From contig VYZB01000281.1 in NCBI GenBank assembly GCA_013397455.1, positions 1,004,887-1,068,886 of the forward strand: 64,000 nucleotides of DNA, given 5' to 3'. The translations under genes and the position numbers were made by a program. Origin of the DNA: Crotophaga sulcirostris (Eukaryota > Chordata > Aves > Cuculiformes > Crotophagidae). Shown here in pieces: positions 13,240 through 25,530 of this stretch (its first letter is position 1; each line of letters begins with the position of its first letter). The notes beneath the pieces are model-generated. The model worked only from the letters and a program-made list of their open reading frames with translations, had not been told where the DNA came from and searched no databases.

Positions 13240-15266
13240 AAATATAAATGTTTGCCTGAATTAGAGTATCCTTCAGTAATGATGTAATTGTAATTCTCCT
13301 GTAATAGAATAGGATCATGTTGGACTTATGCTTTGGAATATTTTTTGTCGTCTTTATTGCTTACCTTTTTCTGTAGATAATTGTAAATGATGGCAAACAG
13401 TGTTAAATCCAAGTGATACTGAGAAGCAGGGAGCATCAATTTGCACAGTTATGTCAATGTAACTCCACCTTCTCCCATTCAGTGTTAGTTCATGTTCCTA
13501 GCTGTCCAGAAGTATCTAAGACCATGTGAAGCTTAACATGTGATTCCTTTGATAGTTCACTTAAGACAGTGATGACTGAGGTGTGCCTAATGGAGCTATT
13601 TAATCCTATTAGTTCTTGTATTAACTTAAACTAGGTCTGTAGATTTACTCAAAAAAAAATAAATAAAATTGAGGGTGGTGTGGAGTACAGCTCTGGTTCT
13701 TTTACCTAGCACAGGATTCACCCTGTTTCCTAGCTAATCAACTCTGTAAATTAGATCCACCTCAGAAATCAGATTGTGGGGACTGGGCTTGTGTCAGAGA
13801 GACACTGCTCATCACACAGCTTCCAGTGATACTTTTAGCACTACTCATATGAGTCACTTTGCAGTGTTGGGAGAGGGTACTGCTCTTTAGCATGAATAAG
13901 ACTGCCAGAAGCTGGATTCACATGGACTTCACCTGCACTGATGCATCATGGATTTTTGCTGGCCTTGCAGAGGTGGTCAAAATGCCATATTGGTGTGACT
14001 GCATTAACCTTAGAGCTAGAGTACTTTATGGTGTGTTGTGTCAATTTTCCTGTCACTACCTATGCTGGCTATGTCCATATTAAGCCCAGTTATCTCTCCA
14101 AAGAGGTTTGCAGTAAACACTGTTTCACAGTTAAATTCTTGAGATACGTACCTGCTCTGCTTGCTCCTTGCAGTGAGTACAGGGTCCCTCCAAGTCCTTG
14201 GTTCTTCCACGTCTGCTTTCAATACTTCCTCCCCTCTACTCCTACTGAGAAAACCTTACCTGCACAGGAATATGGGCTTGCAAAGTCTAGTCTTACAGTC
14301 AGCCCTAGTGTAAAGAGCAGCTTGCTTACAAATTACTTTCCGGAGACAGTGATACTAGCTTGAAAAGCAACTTCAACCTCCTCCTGCTTCCTACTGGATG
14401 TTATCACAACTTGAATCTGTTTGATTTATCACTTTCTACTCTGTTTCAATTTAAAAAAAAAAAGTGAAAAAAGGCCATTAGATTCCAGAAATTAACATTT
14501 AAATATGTTGAGAAGTTTTAATTCCTTATTAGTTACTGAGCTAGCAAACTAGAGGGGGTGGCGAGGTCTACAACTGGAAGTGACCAGCAGTCAGCAACTG
14601 TGAGGGCTGTAACCTCTTTAGTCACCCATCTAAAACAAGGAAAAGATGTGAAGTTCTTACTCAGCTTGTTTCAAGGACCTCAGTGCACCCATGTGATTAA
14701 AAATATGCCCTTAACCTTCAGTATCACACTCAGTCTCTCCATTTGCTGTCAGGTTTAAGCAAAGAAAATGATATCCCTCTGTACCATTGTGGCATGGGAG
14801 TTAAACTAATAAAAATTGTGATAAATTTCTGTCCTGCACTTCCATAAAGTAACCATGTATTAGGAGTCTATTTTGGTAGGCTCCTCTTATCCATTTGTCT
14901 TTTGTTTTAAAGATTTATATTTACTCACCTGTTTGTTGAATTTTTTTGTTCCTGATTGCCTCAGAGGCAGCACAGAATTTTTGTAGCTTTTTCCCTTGCT
15001 TTTAATTTGAAGCTCTTCATTTGGCCTTTTTTAAATTCCTTCATTTAATGTCAATCTGTGTTGATTAAAAGACCTTTATCTTTCCCCTTGTGTGCTCATT
15101 CTGATGCTTGCTCTGTTTTGGCTTGTGGTATCAGGTTTACATTTTAATTACACCTCTTTATGGCTCTGTATGCTGGTACTATTTTAATTAGGTTGACTTT
15201 TCTTACAAGCTTCCTAACTTACCCCAGAAGTTAAAGACGGTAGGTCGAATTCGTATTCAATTTATA

Positions 15267-15811
15267 TCACAGATTCACAGTATTACAAGGTTGGAAAGGA
15301 CCTCTGAGATCATTGAGTCCAACCTATAACCCAACACTAACACCAACCCATCATCTAAACCATGGTACTGAGTGCCTCATCCAATCTCCTCTTAAACACC
15401 TCCAGGGTTGGTGATTCCACCACCTCCCTCGGCAGCGCATTCCAATAGCTAACTACCCTTTCAGTGAAGAACTTTTCTTAACATCAAGCCTAAACTTTCC
15501 CTGACGAAGCTTGAGTGCATGTCCTCTAGTTCTGTCACTGGTCACCTGAGAGAAGAGACCAACCCCTGCCTGACTACAACCTCCTTTTAGGGAGTTGTAG
15601 AGAGCAATAAGGTCACCCCTGAGTCCCCTCTTCTCCAAACAACCCCAGCTCCCTCAGTCGCTCCTCGTAGGGCTTGTGCTCCAAACCCTTCCCCATCTTT
15701 GTTGCCCTCCTCTGGACACCCTCCAGTATCTTGACATCTTTCTCAAACTGAGGGGCCCAGAACTGCACACAGTACTCAAGGTTTGGCCTGACCAGTGCCG
15801 AGTATAGGGGG
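15267..15811 (-). mobile_element. CR1 LINE 3' segment, second subfamily
   Basis: Reading in reverse, the copy starts with TCACAGTATTACAAGG and AAGGACCTCTGAGATCATT rather than with a CATAGAAT array. It then runs through the CR1 3' region (CACCTCCCTCGGCAG near 15420; CCTTTCAGTGAAGAAC near 15458) and the end of the RT frame (CTCCTCTGGACACCCTCC near 15709; CAGAACTGCACACAGTACTC near 15759). About 545 bp are kept and the 5' part is missing. The decayed reading frame on the minus strand encodes the C-terminal part of the CR1 polyprotein. The copy at 38823-39058 belongs to the same subfamily. Confidence 0.92.
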
Positions 15812-18800
15812 ACGGTATGGTTTGGGTAACAGACATCTCACCTCTCCAGGCTTTAGAAATCTCAGTTCTTTTCACTGGATTTGTATGTTGCCTAAATGTG
15901 CCTGCAGAGTAAACAATGCCACCATGCACTGAGCACAGCACTGGTGAGAGCTGGCCAATAAGGACCATCAGGCGTTTCAGCAGGGCCTGAAGAGGCAGCC
16001 AGCTCAGGCCACAGCTGATGGGCTTTTTTGATTAAGACATCTGAAAGTAACTGCCCACAGAGTTGCTTTCCTTTTTACTTTATACCAGTGGCTTGGGAAA
16101 TTGCTTAGGAAATAAAAGAGCAGCATTTTAAGCCTATCTCAAACTGAAGGCTTTCAACTCATTATTCCTGTTTCCCTTGAAGATCCATCGTGTACCGCAG
16201 GAGCAGAAGATTTTTCCAAGATTTACAACCCATGTCAGCCGCTCCTCTTCATACAAAGGCACTCACATTTTGATCTTTAGTCCAGTTGCATTATTTGTTA
16301 TATTCACAAACAGTTGACTATTCAAAGGAGTCACCAAACTTCCAATTTTTCAAGAGTTACCAGCCCATTAACCTGACTGTACACCTACTTTTTGGCAGTC
16401 TTTTATGTTTTGGTTTTTTTTTCATTTTTATGTGAAATATATTCCTCCTCCACATTCTAAAATAGTACTATAATTAACCATGTCTGTACAAGTTTACTGA
16501 AAATTTCGAGTAATAGTACCAGTAAAGCTTCTGATGCCCAGTCTGCAGGGACTTGCATCTATAACAAGTCAACTGCCTTTGTTTTGTCTTTGAGTCCATC
16601 ACTTTTGTAACTACTCTGCAAGAATCCCTATGCTACTATTAATGGCCCTGCTCTCCCTTAGCCTCTTCTTTGCCATCATGGAAAAACTTAACTTAGGTTT
16701 ACCATTTTTTAGTTTGTTTTCAACCCATCTGACTTTCCATATGATTAATGATTAATAAATCATTTGAGTGTTTTTAGTAGACTTGATAAATTCAGTTAAA
16801 ACTACTGAATTAAAACGTAAATTTTAAGTTTTAATTGCTTAAAACAACAGACCTCTGCATCAGTGGGAACCTTGATGTGTTCAGGGAAAGTCAGAATAAC
16901 CATAACTACAACAAATGACTGTACACAGTATCTCTGGATTATTATCAGGTATATTTCCTAGCAAATGGATTAATGCACTCTTTCAGATATGATATGTAGA
17001 AGTTGGCAATAACAGCAGAATCCAGGCAGGTGTATCTATCACAAGGAAATATTTGGCCTCTACACTGAACTGAAAGGTAAGGACAGCATGACACCAGGCA
17101 CAGAACAGTCAGTGGTCAAAGAAGATAATTAAAAAATAATCTTGCACAAAGCATCAAGAGACTTGGAGAGATGGAATGGATGTTGTTCAGAACCTTGAAA
17201 TGGACAGCATGAAAATGTTGATAGAGATGCAAAAAAGTCTTGGGAACTGTCAAGAAAGAAAAACCTTGTATCTGAAAGATATTCTAAGATACAGGAGGAA
17301 TGTTAAAGGACAAAATGAAAGGTGAAGAGGCCAGAAAAGGCAGATAAAGTGAGGAAGGAGCTCTAAAAGTGAAAAGATGAACAAGGACTTTAGATGAACT
17401 TTAACTCAGGAGAGGTAAAGTCCAAATTTTAATGCTACTGCAGAGGAAAAAACATAAGTTTAAACCCAGTCTTGGATCTCTGAAATGAAGGAGAACAAAA
17501 AAATAAAGCTGATAACTCATGTGTAAATTATACACATTTATTTGCACCAAATTTATCCCTGAAATCAATGTACTTGTGAGGGGTTGAATTCAGCTCGGTA
17601 TACTTATCTTATTTTATAAATAATAAATGATAATAAATGATGATTACAGTATTGATCTACTTTTTGCATTTAACTGTTTTATTTATATTGTTTTTATTGT
17701 ATGCCTCTGGAGAGTCCTAATGCCTTTGCATTTTGTATTCTGAAGACTGCTCTGAAATCTGGATATTGAGATGTTTTGGTGTAAATTTTAGGATAGTGCA
17801 GTGAAGTATCACTTTGACATGGATGACACAAGCAATATTGTTCTCTTTGGTGCATAAAACTGGTTAAAAGGTTCAGTAATCATGAGACTGAAGTTTGATT
17901 GTGCTTGTGAGGTCTTGGTTTTAGTAAGATGCATTGTGTTTGGATTTGTAAGCAAGACAATTGAAAGAATTAAATATATAAAATGAAAATCTGTGCCACC
18001 ATGCATACAAAATTAATGTAATACCAAAATAACTCAAAATCAGAGTGATATCATTTCTCACTCAGTTTGAGCTAAAGTAAATTATTATATTGGAGTCATG
18101 GTAATGATAAATCAATCTGGATTTTTGAGCAAATATGAGGAATGGAGGCATTTATTCAATACCTTTTCTCACTGTCTGAGTAAGAAGGTTGGTAGGATAT
18201 TTTACAGGCATAGAACACGTCCCAGTATTAGAGGAAACTTTGTATACATCTTGTAGCATGGCTGAATCTGAATTGATGTGTACCTAATATGATCAAACTA
18301 TATGAGGGGAAAAAAAAGAGAGAGAGAAGGCAAATAAAATGGTGATTCAGAATTTTTTGAATCTTCACTTATATTTCGCAAGTCCAGAAATTTGTGTGCA
18401 GGTTTTCTCTACTGGGGTCATGATTCTAGTTTTCACTTAGAAAGTGTCTTGACTCCTATCTGCTGGTTAACTTCTACCTCATCATTCGGTCGACAGAAAA
18501 ACAGACAGACAACCAGATGGCTTCTTGTCTGAGCATACAAATGAAGTTGTTGGAAGTATAAACGTAAAATAAATAAAATAAATACAATATATTGGTACAA
18601 TATTTTTATTCCTCATCTAGTGATGAGATATTCTGTACCTGTGGTCCCCTGCTGCAGTCCACAGGCATGGGAACTTTGCTGGAAAAATTACATAGGAAGT
18701 TTTGAATCCAAATCCATCGCATTTATGCAGATGCTTATCTGTTGTAATTCAGAAAAAAAATCAGGTAAGTATACAGACGTAAAATACTAATACTTTAAGA

Positions 18801-20261
18801 TCTCAAACTAGAGACCACTCCTGAGATAATCAAACCAACAGTCACAACCTGAAATTAAACACTTTCAAGTTGCATTAACAATTTTAGCAATTATAATAAA
18901 TTGTTACATAAATCATCTTAACTCTTGATCTTTACAATAAATTTTAACTGTAATATTGTATAAGTTCAAAAGTTTTTTTTCTGGTTTTATTCAGACTGTT
19001 TTGTTACTCCTGCTATTGCATTGATATTCAAATTAGTTCAGAGACGTATTTTGACAAGAATTACTCTTTCCCTGTACTCTTTGTGAATACTCTTTATCTC
19101 TTAAGCACAAAGAAAATAGTCTCGCCATACATATTCCAGAATTAGGAAACTTGACACATGGATTGTTGGAGTGATTCTCAGTGTCATAGTGAAATTCTGA
19201 GGCAAACCCAATGCTGAATACACGTCTTTTGGTTCCTAGTCTGGTACTACAATGTAAAAGGGTAAAATGGATAGTCCAATAAAGGATCTTTTAAAATCTA
19301 AATTGTAATCTTAGACAAAATATTTTTGACATGACAGACCACATGCCAGTCCTCTTGTCTATCATTTGAAAGACATAGAAAAACATTTGTCATGGCGCTT
19401 TGCATCTCAAGTGATTAGCTGTAACTAATGATCAAAAATCCATTAAAAATGTGGTCTTTCTAGTTCTGCATTGCTCTGAAGATATGTCATGTAGAAGTAA
19501 CAAACCAGTCAGTTGCTTCCTGGGCTAAAATGCTGTTCTCAGACATGGCTATGAATTTTGATTGGCAATGAGAGGAATAATTCAGCTAGGTTAAGTTAGT
19601 CCCAGTAAACAGCCTCTACTGAGACAACATTGGAGAAGCGTTGCATTCCACAGGGGAAGTACTGGAACAGAGCATGAAAAGAAAGGAAATTTTCCCACAG
19701 TGGCACGTTGCCTTCTGCAAAGAAGCAAAAATGTTGAACTGTTGCTACTACATCTGTTTCTGAAGTGAATGTAAAATCATTATTACTGTCTTCCAGCAGT
19801 GACTAGAGGTTTCATCTGAAATTGGGATCCTCATTATTAAACAAAAGCTCAGTGAGATACTCTGCTCTGCAGAGCTCACAGTCTAGTGACAGACAAATGG
19901 TGGTAAGATAAACAAGAATGTAAAGAACAGAGGTAGTAAAATATCAAAGCAGAGGTTTGTAGAAACAACACCAGAATGTCCTTGTGATTAAAAGCAAAGC
20001 TGTCTCTTGCACTTCAAATGCTTCAAGTTCTCATTACCTGTTTTCAAACACATTTTGCTTTGGGATGATATTTTCTCTGCTTTCTTTCTTCCTCTCAACC
20101 TGTACAACTTTATCCAATTACAGCTCCAAATATTCTTTACAGTGTAGCAGGTTAGTATATTATATCTGTTCCATACATGGGTAAATGTGTCACAAAGAAA
20201 AAGGGATGAGCAGATATATCAACTGCTTATAGGTAGGTTAAAACAATTATGTTAAGCCTTT
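15812..20261. other. Non-coding stretch
   Basis: AT-rich DNA with no recognised gene. A purine-rich tract lies at about 17240-17420, and short AAT/AAATGAT runs occur near 17610-17645. A possible old repeat fragment is listed separately at 19861-19960. The 150 bp just right of the CR1 (15812-15970) are more GC-rich, but I could not assign them. Confidence 0.5.
19861..19960. repeat. Possible old amniote interspersed repeat fragment
   Basis: The phrase GCAGAGCTCACAGTCTAGTG followed by a degenerate GACAGACAA and GTAAGATAAACAAGA stretch resembles an old amniote repeat with an AAAGAGCTTACAATCTAA core. The segment at 54191-54330 shows the same core. Family not assigned. Confidence 0.3.
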
Positions 20262-21503
20262 ATCATAGAATCATAGAATCACAGAATCCTTGGTTGGAAA
20301 AGACCTTTGAGGTCATCGAGTCCAACTGTAGCTGTCTACTACTAAACCATATCCCTGAGCACTTTATCCATGTGTCTCCAGGGTAAACACCTCCAGGGAT
20401 GGTGACACAATAACTTCCCTAAGCAGCATGTTGCAATGCCTGATAACCCTTTCAGTGAAGAAAATTTTCCTGACTTCTGATCTGAATCTTCCCTGGTGCA
20501 ACATGAGGCCATTTCCTCTTGTCCTATCCCCTGTTGCTTGGGAGAAGAGACCAACACTCACCTCGCTACAGCCTCCTTTCAGGTAATTGTAGAGAGCAAT
20601 AATGTCACCCCTCAGCCTCCTCCATACTAAAATTCCCCAGATCAGCTGCTCATTATATGACTTGTGCTTAAGACCCGCCACCAGTTTCATTGTTCTTGTT
20701 TGCACATGCGCCAGCAACTCAGTGTCTTTATGGTAGTGAGAGGCTCAAAACTGCACACAGGACTGGAGGTGTGGCCTCACGAGTGCTGAGTACAGGGGTA
20801 CAATCACTGCCCTGCTCCTACTGACCACACTGTTTCTGATACAGGCCAAGGTGCCATTAGTATTCCTGAGTACCTTGGCCACTGCTGGCTCATGTCCTTC
20901 TCTCCTCCCAGGTCCTTCTCTCACAGGCATCTTTCCAGCCACTCTTCCTCAAACCTGTAACACTGCCTGAGGTTGCTGTGTCCCAAGTGCAGGACTTGGC
21001 ACTTGGCCTTGTTGAACCTCATCCCGTTGGTCCAAACCCATCAATTCAGCCTGTAAAAAAACATATACAGAGCTTACCTACCCTCAAGGAGATCGACAAT
21101 TTCAACCAACTTCATGTCATCCATGAAGTCACTAAGGGTGCACTCAGTCCCCTCATCCAGATCATTGATAAAAATATTGAACAGAACTGGACCCAGCACT
21201 GAGCCCTGGGAAGCACCACTTGTCACAGGCCTCCAACTGGATTTAACACCATTTACCACCACTCTTTGGGCCTGGCCATCCAGCCAGTTTTTTTACCCAG
21301 CAGAGGGTGTGTCTGTCCAAGCCAATGGCAGCCAGTTTCTCAAGCAGAATACTGTGAGAAATGGCGTCAAAGGTTTTACTAAAGTCTGGGTACACTGCAT
21401 CCACAGTTTGTCCCTTATCCATTAAAAGGGTCACCTTCGAATAAAAGGAGGTCAGGTTAGTTTGGCAGGACCTGCCTTTCATTAACCCACGACAGCTGCT
21501 CAT
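20262..21503 (-). pseudogene. CR1 LINE, 1.2 kb, with broken reverse transcriptase and 3' end
   Basis: This is the longest young CR1 in the window. The left edge is its 3' tail (two CATAGAAT units, then GGTTGGAAAAGACC and CATCGAGTCCAACTG). Moving right, the minus strand encodes the end of the polyprotein ([19 protein letters not shown]) and then RT core remnants: [16 protein letters not shown] and a catalytic box reading FMDD (21074-21262 frame), preceded by DFSKTFDAISHSILLEKLAA (21243-21503 frame). CR1 RT normally has an F/YADD box, so FMDD is an altered active site, although both aspartates remain. The frame is split by several shifts and stops, and the N-terminal endonuclease is absent. It is a dead, 5'-truncated insertion. 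Confidence 0.93.
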
Positions 21504-24500
21504 ACAAAAGTATTTAGGCTGTTAAACTGTCTCATAACAACCTTAATATATTACTATGTATACACTTATAACTATGCTTTATATGTCCATACTTTATGGT
21601 CTAAAACTCACAAGATGATCTAGGCATTTAAATCCCATCCAATCTTCATTATCTAATCACCACTCTTTGATAGTCAGAAGAAAGTATCATGTTCTCAAAC
21701 TTCTGCTGACTGACCACGTAGACTTGCTGGTTATGAATATCTATAGTGTCCCAGTCTGCTTCTTTCGCTCCTTGACTGCTGCGAGTGCCATATCTGTTCA
21801 GCAGAGTAGTTCCTTGCTTTCTCAATGTATTCATCTGTATGACATGATTTCCCTGGGGAAATAAGAGGTGTATTTATCTGAAAACACAGCTTAGACCAGC
21901 TTTGCAAGTCCTGAAATCTAAGGAAACCTCACCCTACTCTGCAGTACTGGTAAGGTATCTTCTTTTGTTATATAGATTACTTGTGCCTCTTACACGTCAA
22001 AATTCCAAGTAAATATTTGGTTTTCAGCTCTAAAAGTCTCCAAGGGACAAACTTAAATTCACCAGCTTTTTTTCTAAAATTCCACACAGTTTTCATGAAG
22101 TTATCATCATTGTTAAAAATTTGCAAATTTGATCCTCTACATGTAGGTTGAAAATAATTCTGAGAAAAGACCAACATTCTACTAGTTTGAAGAAGAGTAA
22201 AATCTTATCCCTAGTAATTTAAAAGGAACATAAGACTGAAAAAAGATCTTCTGGATTGTCAAATTTTACCTGCTGATATTGCAGCTCACCAAGTCATATT
22301 ATTTCATGCATGAAATTATTAAACTCAGTTTGGACTATCTGCTTTCTTCCACAACATCCACAAAAAGGCTATCCAGAAACATTTTACCAATTGCTAAAAG
22401 TAATTTCCAAAACTGGTTTGCACTGAGCTTACTAAAAGACTGACACCTCGGGTTTTTTTGATCCAGGACTTCTTCAAAAATCCTATCTAATTTGTTTAAA
22501 ATTACAGGATGTTGAGGTAATGGTTTGGCTCTGATATATTTCTGTTCAAAATAATTCCACTTACTGCCACAATTACACATGTCTGTGTTCTGTCTTGACA
22601 TGCTTTAGTGCCAGAATATCAATATCAGAAAGGAAGAGGAAAAGTCATGTTACTAAACCTCCTAACCTAATCTTCATTTCAAAAACAACTTTCAAGAAGG
22701 CTGTCAATGTTAATCCACTGAAGAAAGCGCATTGAAAACAAATAATCTGATAAATAACATGCTTCTCTGAGAACAGGTTACCATCTGGTTGTTTATTTTT
22801 ACTTTAAAATGAGCTATACCAAACTTGAAAACAAGATTTTCCAGTACAGGCACGAAAATCTGCTCATTTCTCCTTTTCAGTGAGAGGACAGTGATAATAC
22901 TGATGATAATATATTGCTTAGCATGTCAAGAAAATCTCTTTTCTGAATACCTGCTGAGAGACGAATGAATTATTTGCTAGACTTTCAAAGCAGAAATGAT
23001 TTACCTGTGCTAGTTCAAAATGGTGTTGGTCAAAATAATTCGCAGATCTTATTCTCGTGAAGCAGAGCAAACTATAACGAGCTGTATCTGAGCCTGGTAT
23101 CTGTGCTTCTCAGCAGCTGTGTGAACATCTTCTACTCTGGGTAAGCAAATGCCCTGGAGGCCATGTAATTTTGCAGGAACTCAACTATACAACCAACCAT
23201 ATGTATGCAGTGAAAAAGAGACCGATTAATGGAGAAAGTTTTGCCCATATTTATTTTGACTCTGTTTTTCCTGGATCATAGTAGGGTAATGAACACATGA
23301 TGGGTACACTAAACGATTATAAGTGGTTTCACCATTCACAGATATTCAACTAATCCCCACACTTCCTCAGAGTACGCTTATCTCTGTTTACTTCTACAAA
23401 GGCCATTGCTGCGGCTGTATTTTTTAAGGATTATAACAAACCTGACAGGTCAAGCATTAGTTTTAGTCAAGAAACAGCATGAAGTATATGGAAAAATGAA
23501 GAGAGACATTTTTCTTTGTAGGGTTGGTTCAGGAGATTATTGAGTTTATTCCCTTTTCCAGAGTACCCACTTTGAATTACCTGCATTCAGACACCCTCAA
23601 ACTTCCAGTAGAAAAGAGACAGAGAGGAATGCATATAAGAGATTAAGCATGACAAAAAATATGAGACGGAAGTTAAGGGAAAAGAACCCACAAAAATGCA
23701 CTAAATGTATATGATGTGACTCACACCTGTAGCATTGCTTTAAAGTATCTTCCAACAGCCACAGACCACACCAAAAGATCATGCTTCGAATGGAAGAAGG
23801 AGAGAGGGCTTGTATCTGTGTATAGACTCGAGTGGGATCCCTAATTCAGATCACGTATATGCTAGATGTAGTTTTCCTGGAGGACAACTGCTTAGAACTT
23901 CATTGAGGGTGATTGGCCTCAGTGAATACTGAGCAGCCCATGGCAATATCCACTTGCCTGGGATGTAGCACAAAACTGTTTTTCGCTTATTTTGGAGTAA
24001 AGACCTACGTGCTTATCCCAGAGACTGAGATTTTATAGAGGTGCCTTTTTTCTGCTAGAGTTACTCTACTGATATTAGTGAACATGTGGTGTCCCCAGTT
24101 AAGCATAATATTTTAATCACTGAATCATGAAGTGTTTAATTAGGGCTACCATCCATCCCTGACAGATTCAGGAAGACTGTGAGTTTTGGTAGTCACTAGA
24201 GTTCTGCTTCACAAGACATGACTGCCCTGTATCTTTTCACCAAGTTATACTGCAGGTCTGTATTCCAAAATCTGAACTATTTCCAGCAACCTGTCTCCTG
24301 GAGGTTGTCCAGTTCACTCAGTGCACAATTCAACACATCCAAGTAGAAGAGAAAGGACTGAGTTTGTGTAGCCAGCAGAAGTGAAACCTCTGTGGGGACT
24401 ATGCTGCTTTTGGCACAGAAACCTTATACCATTGAGACTCTGGCTACACAGTTTTATCCCCACCACACAGCAGCAATCACCTTGCCAAAAGGTACTGAAG

Positions 24501-25420
24501 CTCTGCAGAGATGTCTGCTTTGATGAGCACTTCAATACACACTGGGACTCCGGTCTCCCTAAATATCCAGACTGGTGCCTGTTTGGAGTATGGTGTGGTT
24601 TATGTCATATCCAAGTTCCCTCTTATTGGACATTAGGGTATGCAGTTGTAGGGGAGAGGATGTGGTATATCTGCATGTTTTACTCTGACATGGAGCTGGG
24701 TATATACCCAGGGAACTGGAAAATATTTCCAAGTGAGGTGGCTCAGAAATTCTATCTAGCAATGACTACCAACAGGAAGCAAAGACCCACAAGGCAACCA
24801 GGACTGCGTCCCAAGTGATGTGTGGTAAAGGTCAAATAAAGTACATTTTCCTGTCTGTAGTGATACTGTTAGTGCTGCTCTCTTTCTTGCCAGGTCACGC
24901 ATTCTCAGCTTAACATGGCAAAAGAGATTCAGGTAAAGCAAGAGGAACCCGTGAGAGTCAGGATGCAGTTGGATTCTTCATTTTTATCAGTTAATTCAGG
25001 AATTTGAGAGCACAGTTCCGCGAAAACGGCTGTTCAGTTGAGCAGAGTAGATTGAGGGGCGTCTGTGGGGTAGTAAATGAGGGAGGTCGTCCTTCCATGC
25101 TGTAGAAATGTAGAGAATATGGAATTTTCTTATATTCATATTTATCCTACATAGTTCTTTCACACAAGGATTTTGACCCAAAACCAATATACTGACTTCA
25201 ATATGGCATGCGAACAGTTAAAATTTGAACGGTAATTGTTCTTTGCAACAGATAGTGGATTTCTGTGGTAGCAGGATAAAAAGTAAAACCTACAGATGAT
25301 AATGTGGGCAGAGAACAAAAATGAACAGAAGATATTGAGGCATTGTTCACTAAACAATACAAAACTGTATGAAACTAAACTGAAATATATGGTAGTGCAC
25401 TGTACAAGAGAAAGAGTGTA
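21504..25420. other. Non-coding stretch
   Basis: No recognised repeat. The 24.2-24.8 kb part is more GC-rich and contains a 145-codon frame (24381-24818 +) with no known domain. An 88-codon minus-strand frame at 22335-22601 also lacks recognisable motifs. I treat both as chance frames. Confidence 0.5.
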
Positions 25421-25530
25421 GGTCAGGGTCTCAGCTGCTGTAAATTGGCTTATTTCTACTGATGTGAAACTAGCTTGAGGTCTTAAAGTCTACATGTTAT
25501 ACTGATTTGCACCAGCTGAAAATCTGGTCC
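25421..25530. mobile_element. Palindromic MITE-like ancient repeat
   Basis: The left arm, starting GGTCAGGGTCTCAGCTGCTG at 25421, and the right arm, ending CAGCTGAAAATCTGGTCC at 25530, are imperfect reverse complements over about 27 bp. About 55 bp separate them. I recall a repeat family with 'CAGCTGGTGTAAATCAG'-type arms in turtles, crocodilians and birds. The inverted-repeat form and lack of coding sequence suggest a non-autonomous DNA transposon or a foldback element. The family name is unknown to me. Confidence 0.6.

Larger units (their letters stand above)
8416..15266. other. Long non-coding stretch
   Basis: AT-rich DNA with no young transposon that I recognise. Reading frames of up to 140 codons occur (for example 13941-14363 + and 12794-13150 -) but show no known motif and none is flanked by convincing splice sites. 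Local features are an ATT run at 8697-8712, a perfect palindrome at 13219-13239 and a possible old inverted-repeat element at 13053-13115. Confidence 0.55.

Noticed and set aside
13941..14363. 140-codon plus-strand frame
   Set aside because: No recognised domain and no splice or start context; chance frames of this size are plausible in 64 kb with six frames.
20978..21425. Plus-strand frames of 74 and 103 codons
   Set aside because: They are the opposite strand of the CR1 reverse transcriptase remnant.
22335..22601. 88-codon minus-strand frame with protein-like composition
   Set aside because: No recognised family and no good splice context found by eye.
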